A DNA stretch of 64,000 nucleotides from Phallusia mammillata. Lineage: Eukaryota; Chordata; Ascidiacea; Phlebobranchia; Ascidiidae. Positions within the stretch are counted from its first letter, which is position 1. Each line of letters starts with the position of its first letter. The translations under genes and the position numbers were made by a program. Of this stretch, positions 53,301 through 63,424 are shown piece after piece. The notes under the pieces are model-generated. The model did not search any database. It saw only the letters and a program-made list of their open reading frames with translations, and had not been told where the DNA came from. The stretch covers positions 4,619-68,618 of the forward strand of contig QLIY01000033.1 in NCBI GenBank assembly GCA_003260075.1. Reading direction: 5' to 3'.

Positions 53301-54447
53301 GAACCATATGAATTAGGTTTTATCCAATTAACACTATTTTTGCCACTGAATGACATTATTTTTCCAGGAACGTCTTGCCCTCGAGGAGAAGTTGCGAAGG
53401 CAGGAGATGGAGATGGATTATTTGGCTCCTTTCCTTGCTCAGATCGGCAACCCGGACAAGATCAACAAGAACCAAGCCTTCAAACTGAAGGAGGATTGCC
53501 TGGCTGATCTTAAGCAGAGATTAATCGATAAAGCAAATCTTATACAACGCAGATTCGAACAAGTTTGTCAAAACTCTTATGCTTACATGTTACTTTTTCA
53601 TCATGTGTAAATATAAACTTTATTAGTTTTAAGGCAGTAAGGAATTGGTTGTTTTGTAACTTTACGACTTTTTAATCCATAAAGAAAGTTGGCTAAATGA
53701 GGGGATCAGATGTGATTATACATGGTGAAAAACCAAACGTACACACTTGACAGTTCTACCCATTTGTATACAAAGTAAACACTTTTATACGCAAATGAAT
53801 GTGTTAGTGGAATATAACAAATGTTATATAATTAATTAAATTCATCAAGTGTTTTTATTCATAAACGTAAACTTTGGGTCACAGTTGGCTGTGCAAAACT
53901 CGGTGGCCAAATACGCAATGTGTATGTGATAATTAATAATTAATACCCAGCTTTTAATTGCCAGGAAACATCAGAACTTCACAAGAAACAACAGGAGTAC
54001 CAACAGAAGCAGGTTGCCATGACGAAGGAAGATGAGGAGCAATATTTCAACTACTGCTCTGAGGCTATGTTTCGAATCCACATTCTCGAACTTCGCCTTA
54101 ACAGGTCGATTTTATCATTCTGATTAGTTAAAGTATTTTCGCGTAAAACGTCGTTCGTTTAATGATGTTCATTGTCAGTTTACGATTAGCAGGAGAGGAC
54201 AAAAGTAATGAATTTTATTAGACCGATGTCAAAGTTACTAACGACAAAGGAAATTTTTAAGCACCCAAATATAAAAACCAGTCCATATGAAAACAGCTGG
54301 GCTCAGTTGGTGATAAACATTTTGTGTTTTAATGTTATTTTTTACATTTTAATATTATTTTACAGACATAAGCAAATGGCCCCACACAAATACATGCAAC
54401 TGGAGCAGAAGTTACGTCAAGATCCGAGACTGTCTCTTTATTTTTGA
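45764..54447 (+). CDS. DRC7: Dynein regulatory complex subunit 7 (CCDC135)
   Basis: Component of the nexin-dynein regulatory complex of motile cilia and flagella. Seventeen exons: 45764-45891, 46789-46966, 47965-48136, 48358-48506, 48814-48972, 49282-49396, 49527-49630, 49754-49959, 50206-50321, 50390-50582, 50958-51114, 52149-52364, 52522-52608, 52820-52954, 53368-53562, 53965-54104, 54366-54447 (2532 nt, 843 residues, phases consistent). The transglutaminase-like region is clear: TTIRPTLLPYKELYHWQGCA, GNCFDISNILCSLLLGAGYD, AYIVSGYATKEIC. Next come a Lys/Glu coiled coil and the diagnostic MRIHSWVLVRGGKREVPEDF, then FIDPFTG. The C-terminal half is charged and helical (EERLALEEKLRRQEMEMDYL). 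The Cys in GNCFDIS sits where a papain/transglutaminase nucleophile would be. Human DRC7 is about 874 residues. A hAT-type element and a G-run lie in intron 2. AATAAA at about 54490. Confidence 0.95.
46171..46555. mobile_element. Palindromic MITE in DRC7 intron 1, 385 bp, TAAATA flanks
   Basis: Long inverted repeats: GGGGCTACTCTAAAATACGC at the left matches the complement of GCGTATTTTAGAGGAGCCCC at the right. An inner pair (GTTGACGGTTAGGGCT / AGCCCTAACCGTCAAC) extends the palindrome, so a large part of the element can fold on itself. Perfect TAAATA repeats flank it (46165-46170, 46556-46561). A TA duplication of Tc1/mariner type within a longer chance match is also possible. No coding capacity. 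Confidence 0.8.
47019..47387. mobile_element. hAT-type element with right end replaced by a G-run (DRC7 intron 2)
   Basis: The left end CAGTGGTTCCCAACCTTTCA is followed by ATGGACCATGGCCCCC, a hAT-type terminus. The expected right terminus (a complement ending GGTTGGGAACCACTG) is absent. The sequence GGCCCCCCGGAACACAGCTC runs straight into an 80-nt G homopolymer (47308-47387). Confidence 0.65.
47308..47387. repeat. 80-nt G homopolymer
   Basis: Uninterrupted G at the point where the terminal inverted repeat of the adjacent hAT-type element should lie. Likely artefactual. Confidence 0.8.
47447..47850. mobile_element. Probable hAT-type element, diverged ends (DRC7 intron 2)
   Basis: The left end CAGGGGTTACCAAACTACAG is followed by CCCGCGGGCCGGAT, a motif common in hAT-derived repeats. 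A diverged complementary end (GCGGGCTAAGTTTGGAAAGA) occurs at about 47821-47840. No target-site duplication was found, so boundaries are approximate. Confidence 0.5.
51480..51830. repeat. Diverged tandem repeat in DRC7 intron 11, containing an N
   Basis: Two diverged units of about 150 bp each carry GGATTTGGCTGAAATTT or CGAATTTGGCTGAGATTT, then a CTAGCCCCCTAAAATGGGT block (51617-51636 and 51769-51790). An ambiguous base lies at 51642. No coding or RNA signal. Confidence 0.6.
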
Positions 54448-54741
54448 ACTTAATGTGACTTAATAATGTTTATGTGGTTTATTGTGCGAAATAAAATAGT
54501 TTTTGTCCAACCCTCGCGTTGTTTTTTGTACGACATAGAGTAGACAAAAGAGACTATTTTAAAAAGACACAAAAAAGACAAAAACTGAAATTTCTTCTTT
54601 TCATTGTGTTTGGCTGATTAAATAAAAAATGGTCAGTTTATAAACACCGCGATCAGTAACTACATCACTTACATTGCAACGCAAAACATGTTAGTATAAG
54701 CGCGCAAATAAACGATTACAGTTCTAGCTGGAGTTCTGTGT
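54448..54741. other. Intergenic between convergent DRC7 and Reeler-MAM genes
   Basis: 294 bp shared by two 3' ends. AATAAA on the + strand at about 54490 fits DRC7. A TTTATT at about 54476 would provide the complementary-strand signal for the Reeler-MAM gene, making the two transcripts overlap. Confidence 0.5.
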
Positions 54742-56927
54742 TTACTGTGGACATTCGCCAGGAAACAGATACACGTTGTCGATTGCCATATCACCAAAAA
54801 AACTCCAACCTCGCGTTCCAACAAAACGAATCTATAGAAACAATATGACAAGTAATAGTAAAATATAATCGTTTGTACCGGTATATGAAAAAACACGGCC
54901 AATACAGTTCACAAGTAAAATTAGTTGCTAGCAATTCCGTAACATGGATTAGCCGTGCAATTGAGTACGACGGATTTGATTTGTTGCTGGAATTTCTTAC
55001 CTTGACAAGTTTAGTGGTTTTGACTTGCACATAGTATGATTTCCAGTTGGTAGTTTTTTCATCGATTTTTAGTTTTTGGTCGTTGCCCACATATATCTGC
55101 AATATGTGATGTGGTCTGTATCTGTTGTTTACATAGTGTTGCTCCTCGAAGTGTAGACAGAAGCACCCGGTCAAGTCTTCAGATGTTTCAAGAATAAATT
55201 TTGTTCCAGCAGAAATGCGAGAGGCTTCCGAGTATAAATAGTAAACTCCTGTTAAAGAAAACAATAATCAGTTTAGTGCAATAATGTATAGAAAACAGCT
55301 AAGTCAAACAATATTAACAAAAGAAATATACCGTGTGATGCTGAGTTTGGACCTGTCGAATAGGAAGGAGTCTTTCCTTGGTTCCTTCTCCACTCATTAT
55401 CTCCAGCGTTTGTCCAGCCGTTAAAAGATAAATTCTCGAAACTTGTATTGTACTCTTGGTAAAAAAAATATTACAAAACAGTTACATCATCCGACCTTGT
55501 GTGAGTTTAACAATATAAAAGATACTTTCGGGTAGATTGGTTGCAAAATCACTGCACGCTGGTGGCTTCATTTCGGTTGTTTTTGATTGAGATTCCATTG
55601 TTGCTGTTATTTTATTCATTTTTGTTGTTGTGGCCATTGTGGTTGTGGTCGGCATCATGGTAGTTGTTGACATCGTGGTTGTGGTTGGCATCATTGTTGT
55701 TGTTGACATTGTGGTTGTAGTCGGCATCATTGTGGTTGTTGCCATTGTGGTTGTAGTCGGCATCATTGTTGTTGTTGGCATTGCTGTTGTTGTGGGCTGT
55801 TCGCATCGTATTTTTGCTGTTATTCCGGTTTGATAAGAGGAGTACAGTACTACGACTGTCGCGCTGTAGATAACACAACAATAAATTGTATTTGCAATTA
55901 TTTACTACTTTAGTGTATCTATTTATTACAATTCAAAACTTTCGAAAAACGCTACGTATTTCAAACAAGGTTTAAAGCCTTGACTTAAGGACGCATTCAC
56001 TAAGGCACACCCAAATAATACACTTTTTGAGTTTGGCAAAATCAAACTTTTTCTTTGCCATCGACTTAACGCAAAGACAAAGGTCATAACGTCCGACTCT
56101 CGCAATGAACACACGTAAATTGTTCTAAACATTCAAATTTGTCCTTACCGCACAGTAAGATCTCCATTGCAGTTATCAGGTGCGGTCCACGTTGCAGTTA
56201 CAGAATTACCCTTCGGTGCGCCTCCCCTATGTCCGAATGCGTCGTTGCATCCAGGTGTCGAGCCGCAAAAGCAATCGATAACTTGAAATCCAGAGCTTGG
56301 GGAAGAAAACTTTCCTACTGCAGTTGGACCATTACGAACTTGTATGAAAACTCCTCTAAATGTCGTTCCAGCAACAGTGACTGAAATCGGTACGAAAGTT
56401 TTAATTATTCAAAGGTAAAATCAGGATGTCCTTTTCATATGACCAAGGCTGGAACAGGTGACTTAGGTGACAGAATTGTAAAAGGAAAATTTCACAAAAG
56501 AACATTTGTTGAAATAGGCGATTTTGTTTGTGGTTGACGTTTATTCAAGATGCAGAAAATGAAATTAGAAGCGCAAAATGTTAATTTTTTTCATCAGGAT
56601 TTTTCGTAGTTTTTGGAGCAAAAAACTAGATTTTTATTTGGTCAGAAACTTATCAACAGTATGTCAACGGCAATAATACACAATTTTTAACCTGTACAGA
56701 AATCAATACGTTAACTTACTTCCAATAGTTTCACTGGGAGAAACTGTAAGTTTGCTGGGTGTGACGGTAAATCCAAGACTACTGCTACTTTGACCAGAAT
56801 TAGTATGCCCCAAAGGATCCATGCTTCTGCAGGCTCCTCTTGGCGGACCAAAACTGCGGCCGCTCACACCGGCGAGAAACAAATTGACAACAACAAGCAG
56901 AATCCTGATCATTTTATGTGTTTCCAT
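54742..56927 (-). CDS. Secreted Reeler / Thr-rich mucin-like / MAM-domain protein
   Basis: Six exons: 56720-56927, 56149-56380, 55526-55863, 55332-55454, 55001-55248, 54742-54831 (1239 nt, 412 residues, phases consistent). Residues 1-24 form a signal peptide (MIRILLVVVNLFLAGVSG). Residues about 25-170 are a Reeler domain: CRSMDPLGHTNS, FRGVFIQVRN, GCNDAFGHRG and SVTATWTAPDNCNGDL, the typical W-x-AP-x2-C ending. A Thr/Met-rich repeat follows (TTTTMATTTMMP-type units, about 70 residues) and is likely O-glycosylated. The C-terminal part resembles a MAM domain: SFENLSFNGW, YYLYSEASR, CFCLHFEEQHY, KIRFVGTRGWSFFGDMAIDN and VYLFPGECPQ at the end. The MAM start was chosen to preserve phase (acceptor at 55454/55455) and is the least certain boundary. 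There is no membrane anchor. An adhesion, matrix or immune role is inferred only from domain types. Confidence 0.85.
55590..55800 (-). repeat. Coding minisatellite for Thr/Met/Pro-rich repeats
   Basis: Imperfect 36-bp-scale repeats of ACAACNACAATGATGCCNAC-type sequence in exon 3 of the Reeler-MAM gene. Open frames in other phases and on the + strand (Val/Ile-rich) are by-products of the repeat. Confidence 0.8.
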
Positions 56928-57735
56928 TTCTAACCTGGATAAAAAATATGTAAATTTGTTAATTTTATTTGCACACAACTTCTTAGCCTACTTATGATGT
57001 ACAATTGTAGTTTAACAGACTATCTGCAAGACCGTATTTAGCAAACTGTTGCTATTACATCGCAAAATTGTCATCCCGGGCAGCAAGCATAACCCCGGGG
57101 CATCAGATAGAAGTTGATGCGATGTCTGTCGACAATTTAAGCTTCAAACCTAAATTGGAATATTTCGTGATCGCGTGGTTTATACCTTGTTGAGAGTCAA
57201 AATGTCAAAGCTTTCCATTCCGTTGTCAGTCGACCTGTAGGGTGTAATTTACTGTGGAAAACTTGTCAGTCTGACCTCAAAACACTTTGAAATGTATAAG
57301 ACTCTGGGGAGCGAAGTTCTTATTAGCGAGCTTCAGCACACAATCAAGTTTTGGCACAATATTTGTCGATTCACCGCACCGCTGAGACAAGAAATAATTT
57401 TCTCAATATTTTCATGGTATTTGAAAAGCCTTTTGTCGGCCACTTTCCAATAGTCAACAACTATTGTGTTTTTATTGTCACTCATTATTTCAACAACTTC
57501 CGAATAATATTTGCAGCAGATGTACAAAAAAACTGAAAAAAAACATATAGCTAGCGATTAATCAATCAATGTGTTGTTGTAATAATAGTCAGATGTTATT
57601 TTCTGGCTAAAAGGAAACTATACAATAGGGAATAAAAGTCTGCAAGAATTAAAACAAGCAAAATGAATCTTTAACTTCTCTTTTGGGGGTGTTAATAGGC
57701 CCAAAGAAGGAATGCATAAAACCCACAGTCCTCCT
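56928..57735. other. Upstream region of the Reeler-MAM gene; no other gene seen
   Basis: AT-rich region presumed to hold the Reeler-MAM promoter. A TTAG acceptor-like site lies just before the start codon (about 56930), so a 5' non-coding exon or a spliced leader junction is possible. No RNA gene was recognised. Confidence 0.4.
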
Positions 57736-57739
57736 AATT

Positions 57740-58055
57740 CAGGGGTTCCCAACCTTTTTACGATCTCGTACCACTTGGACGCTCTGTACTGCCAGCCGTA
57801 CCACTTCTTGCAGAACAATAATTTGATTGAATCACATTTTATTAAGAAGAATATTGGCCTACTAAAGTAACACTAAAACACCACAACTAAGACATTTTTG
57901 TTTACTGTCAACCAATTGGTGAACAAAACCAGATAAATAAATGATAAAGTTGTGAATCCAGGTTTGTGTGAAAAAAAAACGGAAGCTACTCGCGTACCAC
58001 CTGAAAAACGTTGCGTACCACTAGTGGTACGCGTACCATAGGTTGGGAACCCCTG
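57740..58055. mobile_element. hAT-type MITE with perfect 16-bp terminal inverted repeats
   Basis: CAGGGGTTCCCAACCT at 57740 is the exact complement of AGGTTGGGAACCCCTG ending at 58055. Internal GTACCACT and GTGGTACGCG motifs form subterminal inverted repeats. The 8-bp flanks do not match. The right flank (GTTTAGGTAGAAAA...) matches the tRNA repeat unit at about 59724, whereas the left flank does not, so a rearrangement may have followed insertion. Confidence 0.82.
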
Positions 58056-58431
58056 GTTTAGGTAGAAAAACCATCTGACTATAATTCCAAAAACGCATTG
58101 ATTTGTGGATGACTATAGATTTGTTTTCCATTTTTTGGTAATTCTGCTTTAAAATTATCGCCATGTGAGGTCGCATTTGCAATATAAAAAGAACGAATGA
58201 GAACTTACACATTTTGTTCGCAAGTTGTGAAGATAATGAGTAGCAATATGAGCACAAATAATCGTCGATTGTTGCCAAGTGGCCGACAAAAAGCATTTCT
58301 CATGCATAGCAATTTTGAGCAAATTAATTATTGTCTGAAATGTGAAGTAAACCTTGTTCGGATCTTGCAAATAGAGACTGGCGCGCTTTCAACAGTGTTG
58401 TCAACACTTACTTGATCATATTTAGTCATCC

Positions 58432-58505
58432 GGCCGGTTAGCTCAGTTGGTTAGAGCGTCGTGCTAATAACGCGAATGTCGCGGGTTCGATCCCCGTACT
58501 GGCCA
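58432..58505 (+). tRNA. tRNA-Ile (AAT)
   Basis: Complete cloverleaf: acceptor GGCCGGT pairs with ACTGGCC, D arm GCTC/GAGC, anticodon loop CTAATAA (anticodon AAT), T arm GCGGG TTCGATC CCCGT, discriminator A. A TTTT terminator follows at about 58509. Looks functional. Confidence 0.95.
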
Positions 58506-58981
58506 CGTCTTTTAACTCGAGGTTTTTTAATCTCAGGACATTAGCATGTCATGTACACGCGTTCGCATGAAACTTCCATGTGATGTATCCGCAATATGAT
58601 GTTGTAGTTGGTTTGGCAAGAAAACATCTGACTATAATGCCAAAACACGCATTGATTTGTTCATGGCTATAGATTTTTTCCATTTTTTTGGTAATTCTGC
58701 TGCAAATTTATACCCATGTGAGGTCGCATTTGGAATAGAAAAATAACCAACAAGAACTTACACATTTCATTCGCAAGTGGTGAAGATAATGAGTAACAAT
58801 AACAACCCAATTGTTGTCGATTGTTGCAAACTGGCCGACTAAAGCTTTTCTCATGCGTGTCAATTTTGTGCAAATTAGTTATTCTTCTACATATGATGTA
58901 AATCTTGTCCAAATATTGCAAATAGAGAATGACGAGCTTACAAAAAAGTGTCTTCAGCAACTGGGTCGAACTTTGTCAACC

Positions 58982-59055
58982 TGCCGGTTAGCTCAGTTGG
59001 TTACAGCGTCGTGCTAATAACGCGAATGTCGCGGGTTCGTTCCCCGTACTGGCCA
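58982..59055 (+). tRNA. tRNA-Ile (AAT)-like, probably decayed
   Basis: Same length and anticodon as the copy at 58432. The first base is T instead of G (breaking pair 1-72), the D stem has CAGC for GAGC, and the T loop reads TTCGTTC, changing the conserved A58 within the B box. A T-run follows. Likely a pseudogene. Confidence 0.75.
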
Positions 59056-59542
59056 AGTGTTTTTTTTAACTTGACATTTCAAACCCATGTCTTTGTCATA
59101 ATTTGATCGGGCGTCAGGTTTTAAATAAACGAGCCTGATTTTGGTTTGACTTTGCACAGATCACACTTATTTTGAAATTTTACGATGGTAAATTAAATTT
59201 TTAGACCTATTTCGGGTTCTGTTTAGATTAAATTTCGGTTTCGGGACGGGTTTCTGACTTGTCATTTGGGGGGGGGGGTACCCAATTTCTAGGCCGCTGA
59301 CAATTCTGTTTTACCAAATAACATTTAGCAATTGTCCCTGCTGAAAATACAATTACTTGTACTGAAGATTTCATAATTTGGTATCCGTCGTCAAGTTACG
59401 AACAAAACACTACTTTCGTGCTGTGGAAACATCAGGTAATGGATTTTATATCTCCAAATTAAGATAAATCCTGTCATGACCATGCACTTAGAGGCAGTTT
59501 CGCTTGTTCCGTGTTTCGCCAAAGGGTCGAATTTACTCGTCC

Positions 59543-59616
59543 GGTCGGTTAGCTCAGTTGGTTAGAGCGTCGTGCCAATAACGCGAATGTCGCGGGTTCG
59601 ATCCCCGTAATGGCCA
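59543..59616 (+). tRNA. tRNA-Ile (AAT)-like, probably decayed
   Basis: Anticodon loop is CCAATAA, so the invariant U33 is lost. The acceptor stem has GGTCGGT against AATGGCC with a mismatch at 6-67. A and B boxes are otherwise intact. Confidence 0.7.
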
Positions 59617-60024
59617 TGTTTTTTGACTCGAGGTTTTTTCATCTCAGGACGTTAGCATGTCATGTACACTTTTCGCATGAAACTTCCACATAATGCCTCC
59701 GCAATATGATGTTGTAGTAGTTTGTTTAGGTGTAGAAAAGAATCTGACCATAATTCCAAAAACGCATTGATTTGTTGATGACTATACATTTTTTTTTCAT
59801 TTTTTTGTAATTCTGCTGGAAAATTATCGCCATGTGAGGTCGCATTTTGGAATAGAAAGAGAACGAATGAGAACTTACACATTTCATTCGCAAGTGGTGA
59901 AGATAGTGAATAATAATAACAACGCAATAGAATCTTTTCTCGTGCGTGTCAATTTTGCGTAAATTAGTTATTCTTTAAGTCTGATGGAAATCTTGTCCAG
60001 ATCTTGTAAATAGAGACTAGCGCC

Positions 60025-60098
60025 GGCCAATTAGCTCAGTTGGTTACAGCGTCGTGCTAATGACGCGAATGACGCGGGTTCGATCCCCGTACTGGCCA
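60025..60098 (+). tRNA. tRNA-Ile (AAT)-like copy
   Basis: Anticodon AAT retained in CTAATGA. The acceptor begins GGCCAAT (one mismatch to ACTGGCC) and the D stem carries CAGC. The T arm is intact and TTTT follows. Function uncertain. Confidence 0.7.
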
Positions 60099-60722
60099 TG
60101 TCTTTTAACTCGAGGTTTTTCATCACAGGACTTTACCATGTAATTTATATTTTTGGCTCGGATATTTCTAATTGTTGCCAACTGAGCGATAGTATGACAA
60201 TTGTTCGGAAAACGAAGTACAACAGTTTTTGTTTTAAGGATGCTCGAAATAAGCAATAAAATCGCAGTATTCAAAAATCCTAACAAAAGAAAATTATTGT
60301 GCTCGAGTGACATGCAGCGGGAAAGAGGTCAACAAGTTTCACTTAAATGTTTGAAGCGGTTTCGTGACGAAATAAACAGTTTAATTAGGAGAAATGCAAG
60401 TTTTATGCACTTTGTGGCTAAATCACTTAACAGATAAAGACATTGTGTTTATCTCGTTTAATCTTGCAAGCGTGCATTGTGTTTTTCGTCTCACTCATTT
60501 TCTGATTGTGCAATTAATTGCTCTTGCCAACAATAAACAATATTCTTATCGTTGAATTGACGAGTTAGTGCTTGTCGTTAAGTGTTAAACCATGACGTCT
60601 CAGAAGTATTACGGAAATTGGTTTATGTCTCAAGCTTGATAGAAATCTTATCTCGTCCTTGCAAATACAGACAGGCGCACTTAGAAAAATGTATTTTGCA
60701 ACCGGGTGGAACATAGTCACCC

Positions 60723-60799
60723 GGCCGGTATTGCTCAGTTGGTTATAGAACGTCGTGCTAATAACGCGAATGTCGCGAGTTTGATATCCGTATTGGCCA
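60723..60799 (+). pseudogene. tRNA-Ile pseudogene
   Basis: 77 nt instead of 74, with insertions in the D region (GGTATTGCTC, TATAGAACG) and T arm changes (GCGAGTTTGATATCCGT). The anticodon loop CTAATAA is still visible. Confidence 0.8.
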
Positions 60800-61123
60800 T
60801 GTTTTTTGACTCATCATTTTTGGCTTGGATAATTCTACATGATGCCTCCGCCACGTAATTGCTGGAAAACAGAAATAGAATGACAGTTGATTAAAATTTA
60901 ATTTTGCACCGCCAGTCTCTTAAGCGTGCACATTAACGCCAGCAACTCACTGCCGGAGTAACACAATGCAAAAATGGTCAGCAAATTTCTCTTAAATCTT
61001 TTATTTCGTAATAAAATAAACGAATTAGGTCCTAAACAAACTACTACAACATCATATTGCGGAGACATCATGTGGAAGTTTCATGAGAAAAGTGAACATG
61101 ACATGCTAACGTCCTGAGATGAA

Positions 61124-61159
<36 letters not shown>
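61124..61159. repeat. 36-nt G homopolymer at a repeat junction
   Basis: The run joins two segments that lie apart in the paralogous unit on the other arm (about 59640 and about 59340, inverted). It sits close to the centre of the head-to-head array. Confidence 0.75.
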
Positions 61160-61160
<1 letters not shown>

Positions 61161-61468
61161 TTCAGTACAAGTAATTGTATTTTTAGCAGGGACAATTGCT
61201 AAATTTTATTTGGTAAAACAGAATTGTGTGCGGCCCGGAAATCGGGAAACGAACCCGAAATGACAAGTCAGAAACCCGTCCCGAAACCGAAATTTAATCT
61301 AAACAAAACCCGAAATAGGTCTAAAAATTCAATTTACCATCGTAAAATTTCAAAATAAATGTGATCTGTGCAAAGTCAAACCAAAATCAGGCTCGTTTAT
61401 TTAAAACCTGACGCCCGATCAAACCATGACGAAGACATGAGTTTGAAACATCAAGTTAAAAAAACACA

Positions 61469-61542
61469 TGGCCAGTACGGGGATCGAACCCGCGACATTC
61501 GCGTTATTAGCACGACGTTCTAACCAACTGAGCTAACCGGCC
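61469..61542 (-). tRNA. tRNA-Ile (AAT)
   Basis: Identical to the 58432 copy except D stem GAAC for GAGC (one mismatch). Acceptor, anticodon (AAT) and T arm are intact, and TTTTTT follows on its strand. Possibly functional. Confidence 0.85.
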
Positions 61543-61869
61543 GGATGACTAAATTTTATCAAATAAGTGTTGAAAACACTGTTGAAAGCGCGCCAATCTC
61601 TAATTGCAACATCTGGATAAGATTTACATCATACTTTCGAAAATAACTAATTTGCGCAGAATTGCCATGCATGAGAAAAGCTCTCTGTCGAAATTTAATC
61701 TAAACGAAACCCGAAATAGGTCTAAAAATTCAATTTACCATCGTAAAATTTCATCATAAATGTAATCTGTGCAAAGTCAAACCAAAATCAGGCTCGTTTA
61801 TGTAAAACCTGACGCCCGATCAAACCATGACGAAGACATGAGTTTGAAACATCAAGTTAAAAAAACACA

Positions 61870-61943
61870 TGGCCAGTACGGGGATCGAACCCGCGACATT
61901 CGCGTTATTAGCACGACGCTCTAACCAACTGAGCTAACCGGCC
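61870..61943 (-). tRNA. tRNA-Ile (AAT)
   Basis: Sequence identical to the intact copy at 58432, with full cloverleaf, AAT anticodon, discriminator A and a downstream T-run. Confidence 0.95.
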
Positions 61944-62419
61944 GGATGGCAAACTTCGACCCAATTTCTGAAGACAGTTTGTTGTATGCGCGTCTTTCTC
62001 TATTCGCAAGATTTGGACAAGATTTACATCATATTTAGAAGAATAACTAATTTGCACAAAATTGACATGCATGAGAAAAGCTTTGGTCGGCCAGTTTGCA
62101 ACAATCGACAACAATTGGGTTGTTATTGTTACTCATTATCTTTACCACTTGCGAATGAAATGTGTAAGTACTTGTTGGTTATTTTTCTATTCCAAATGCG
62201 ACCTCACATGGCGATAAATTTGCAGCAGAATTACCAAAAAATGGAAAAAAATCTAAAGCCATGAACAAATCAATGCGTGTTTTGGCGTTATAGTCAGATG
62301 TTTTCTTGCCAAACCAACTACAACATCATATTGCGGATACATCACATGGAAGTTTCATGCGAACGCGTGTACATGACATGCTAATGTCCTGAGATTAAAA
62401 AACCTCGAGTTAAAAGACA

Positions 62420-62493
62420 TGGCCAGTACGGGGATCGAACCCGCGACATTCGCGTTATTAGCACGACGCTCTAACCAACTGAGCTAACCGGCC
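62420..62493 (-). tRNA. tRNA-Ile (AAT)
   Basis: Identical to the copies at 58432 and 61870: full cloverleaf, AAT anticodon, TTTT downstream on its strand. Confidence 0.95.
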
Positions 62494-62939
62494 GGTTGAC
62501 AAAGTTCGACCCAGTTGCTGAAGACAGTTTGTTGTAAGCGCGTCATTCCCTATTCGCAAGATTTGGACAAGGTTTACTTCACATTTAGAAGAATAACTAA
62601 TTTGCACAAAATTGACACGCACGAGAAAAGCTTCTATTGGGTTGTTATTGCTATTCATTATCTTCACCACTTGCGAATAAAATGTGTAAGTTCTTATTGG
62701 TTCTTTTTCTGTTCCAAATGCGACCTCACATGGCGATAAATTTGCAGCAGAATTACCAAAAAATGAAAAAAATCTATAGCCATGAACAAATCAATGCGTT
62801 TTTTGGCATTATAGTCAGATGTTTTCTTGCCAAACAAACTACTACATTATATTGCGGATACATCACATGAAAGTTTCATGCGAAAAGTGTACATGGCATG
62901 CTAATGTCCTGAGATTAAAAAACCTCAAGTCAAAACACA

Positions 62940-62958
62940 TGGCCAGTACGGGGATCGA
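62940..62958 (-). pseudogene. Truncated tRNA-Ile 3' end
   Basis: Only the 3' acceptor strand and part of the T arm remain (TGGCCAGTACGGGGATCGA on the + strand). The sequence then jumps to the spacer that normally lies upstream of a tRNA, consistent with a deletion between units. Confidence 0.8.
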
Positions 62959-63353
62959 TTTACTTCACATTTCAGACAATAACTAATTTGCGCAAAATTG
63001 CCATGCATGAGAAAAACTTTTTGTCGGCCAGATTGCAACAATCAACAACTATTGTGCTGATATTGTTACCCCTTATTTTCATCAGTTGCCAATAGAATGT
63101 GTATGCTCTGATCGGTTGTTTTGCCATCCCAATTGCGGCCTCACACGGTGATCATTCTGCAGCGGCAATAAAAAATAGGGAAAAACTTACCGCTATGGCC
63201 ATTAACCAATTCGATTTTGTAACAATAGTCGGATATTTTTCTACCTAATTAAACTACAAAATCATGTTGCGGAGGCATCATGTGGAAGTTTCATGCGAAA
63301 AATATACATGACGTACTAAGATCTTGATTTGAAAAACTTCAGGTCAAAAGACA

Positions 63354-63424
63354 CGGTCAGTTCCGGGATCGAACCCGCGACATTGTTATTAGCCCGACGA
63401 TCTAAACAACCGAGCAAACCAGCG
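63354..63424 (-). pseudogene. tRNA-Ile pseudogene
   Basis: Degenerate copy with a 3-nt deletion after the anticodon loop (GCTAATAACAATG), an altered acceptor stem (CGCTGGTT against AACTGACC) and D-arm changes. Confidence 0.75.

Noticed and set aside
55612-55881. Asn/His-rich - strand frame and Val/Ile-rich + strand frame over the Thr/Met repeat
   Set aside because: Out-of-phase readings of the minisatellite in the Reeler-MAM exon 3.
58667-62870. Several similar 60-97-codon frames on both strands within the tRNA array (for example LSIVANWPTKAFLM)
   Set aside because: They are repeated because the spacer unit is repeated; they run through tRNA sequences and lack conservation of codon structure.
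58432-63424. Interpretation of the tRNA copies as a tRNA-derived SINE family
   Set aside because: Copies are tandem at near-constant spacing with shared long spacers, and several retain full cloverleaf and T-run terminators; no A-tails or TSDs flank them. Not fully excluded.
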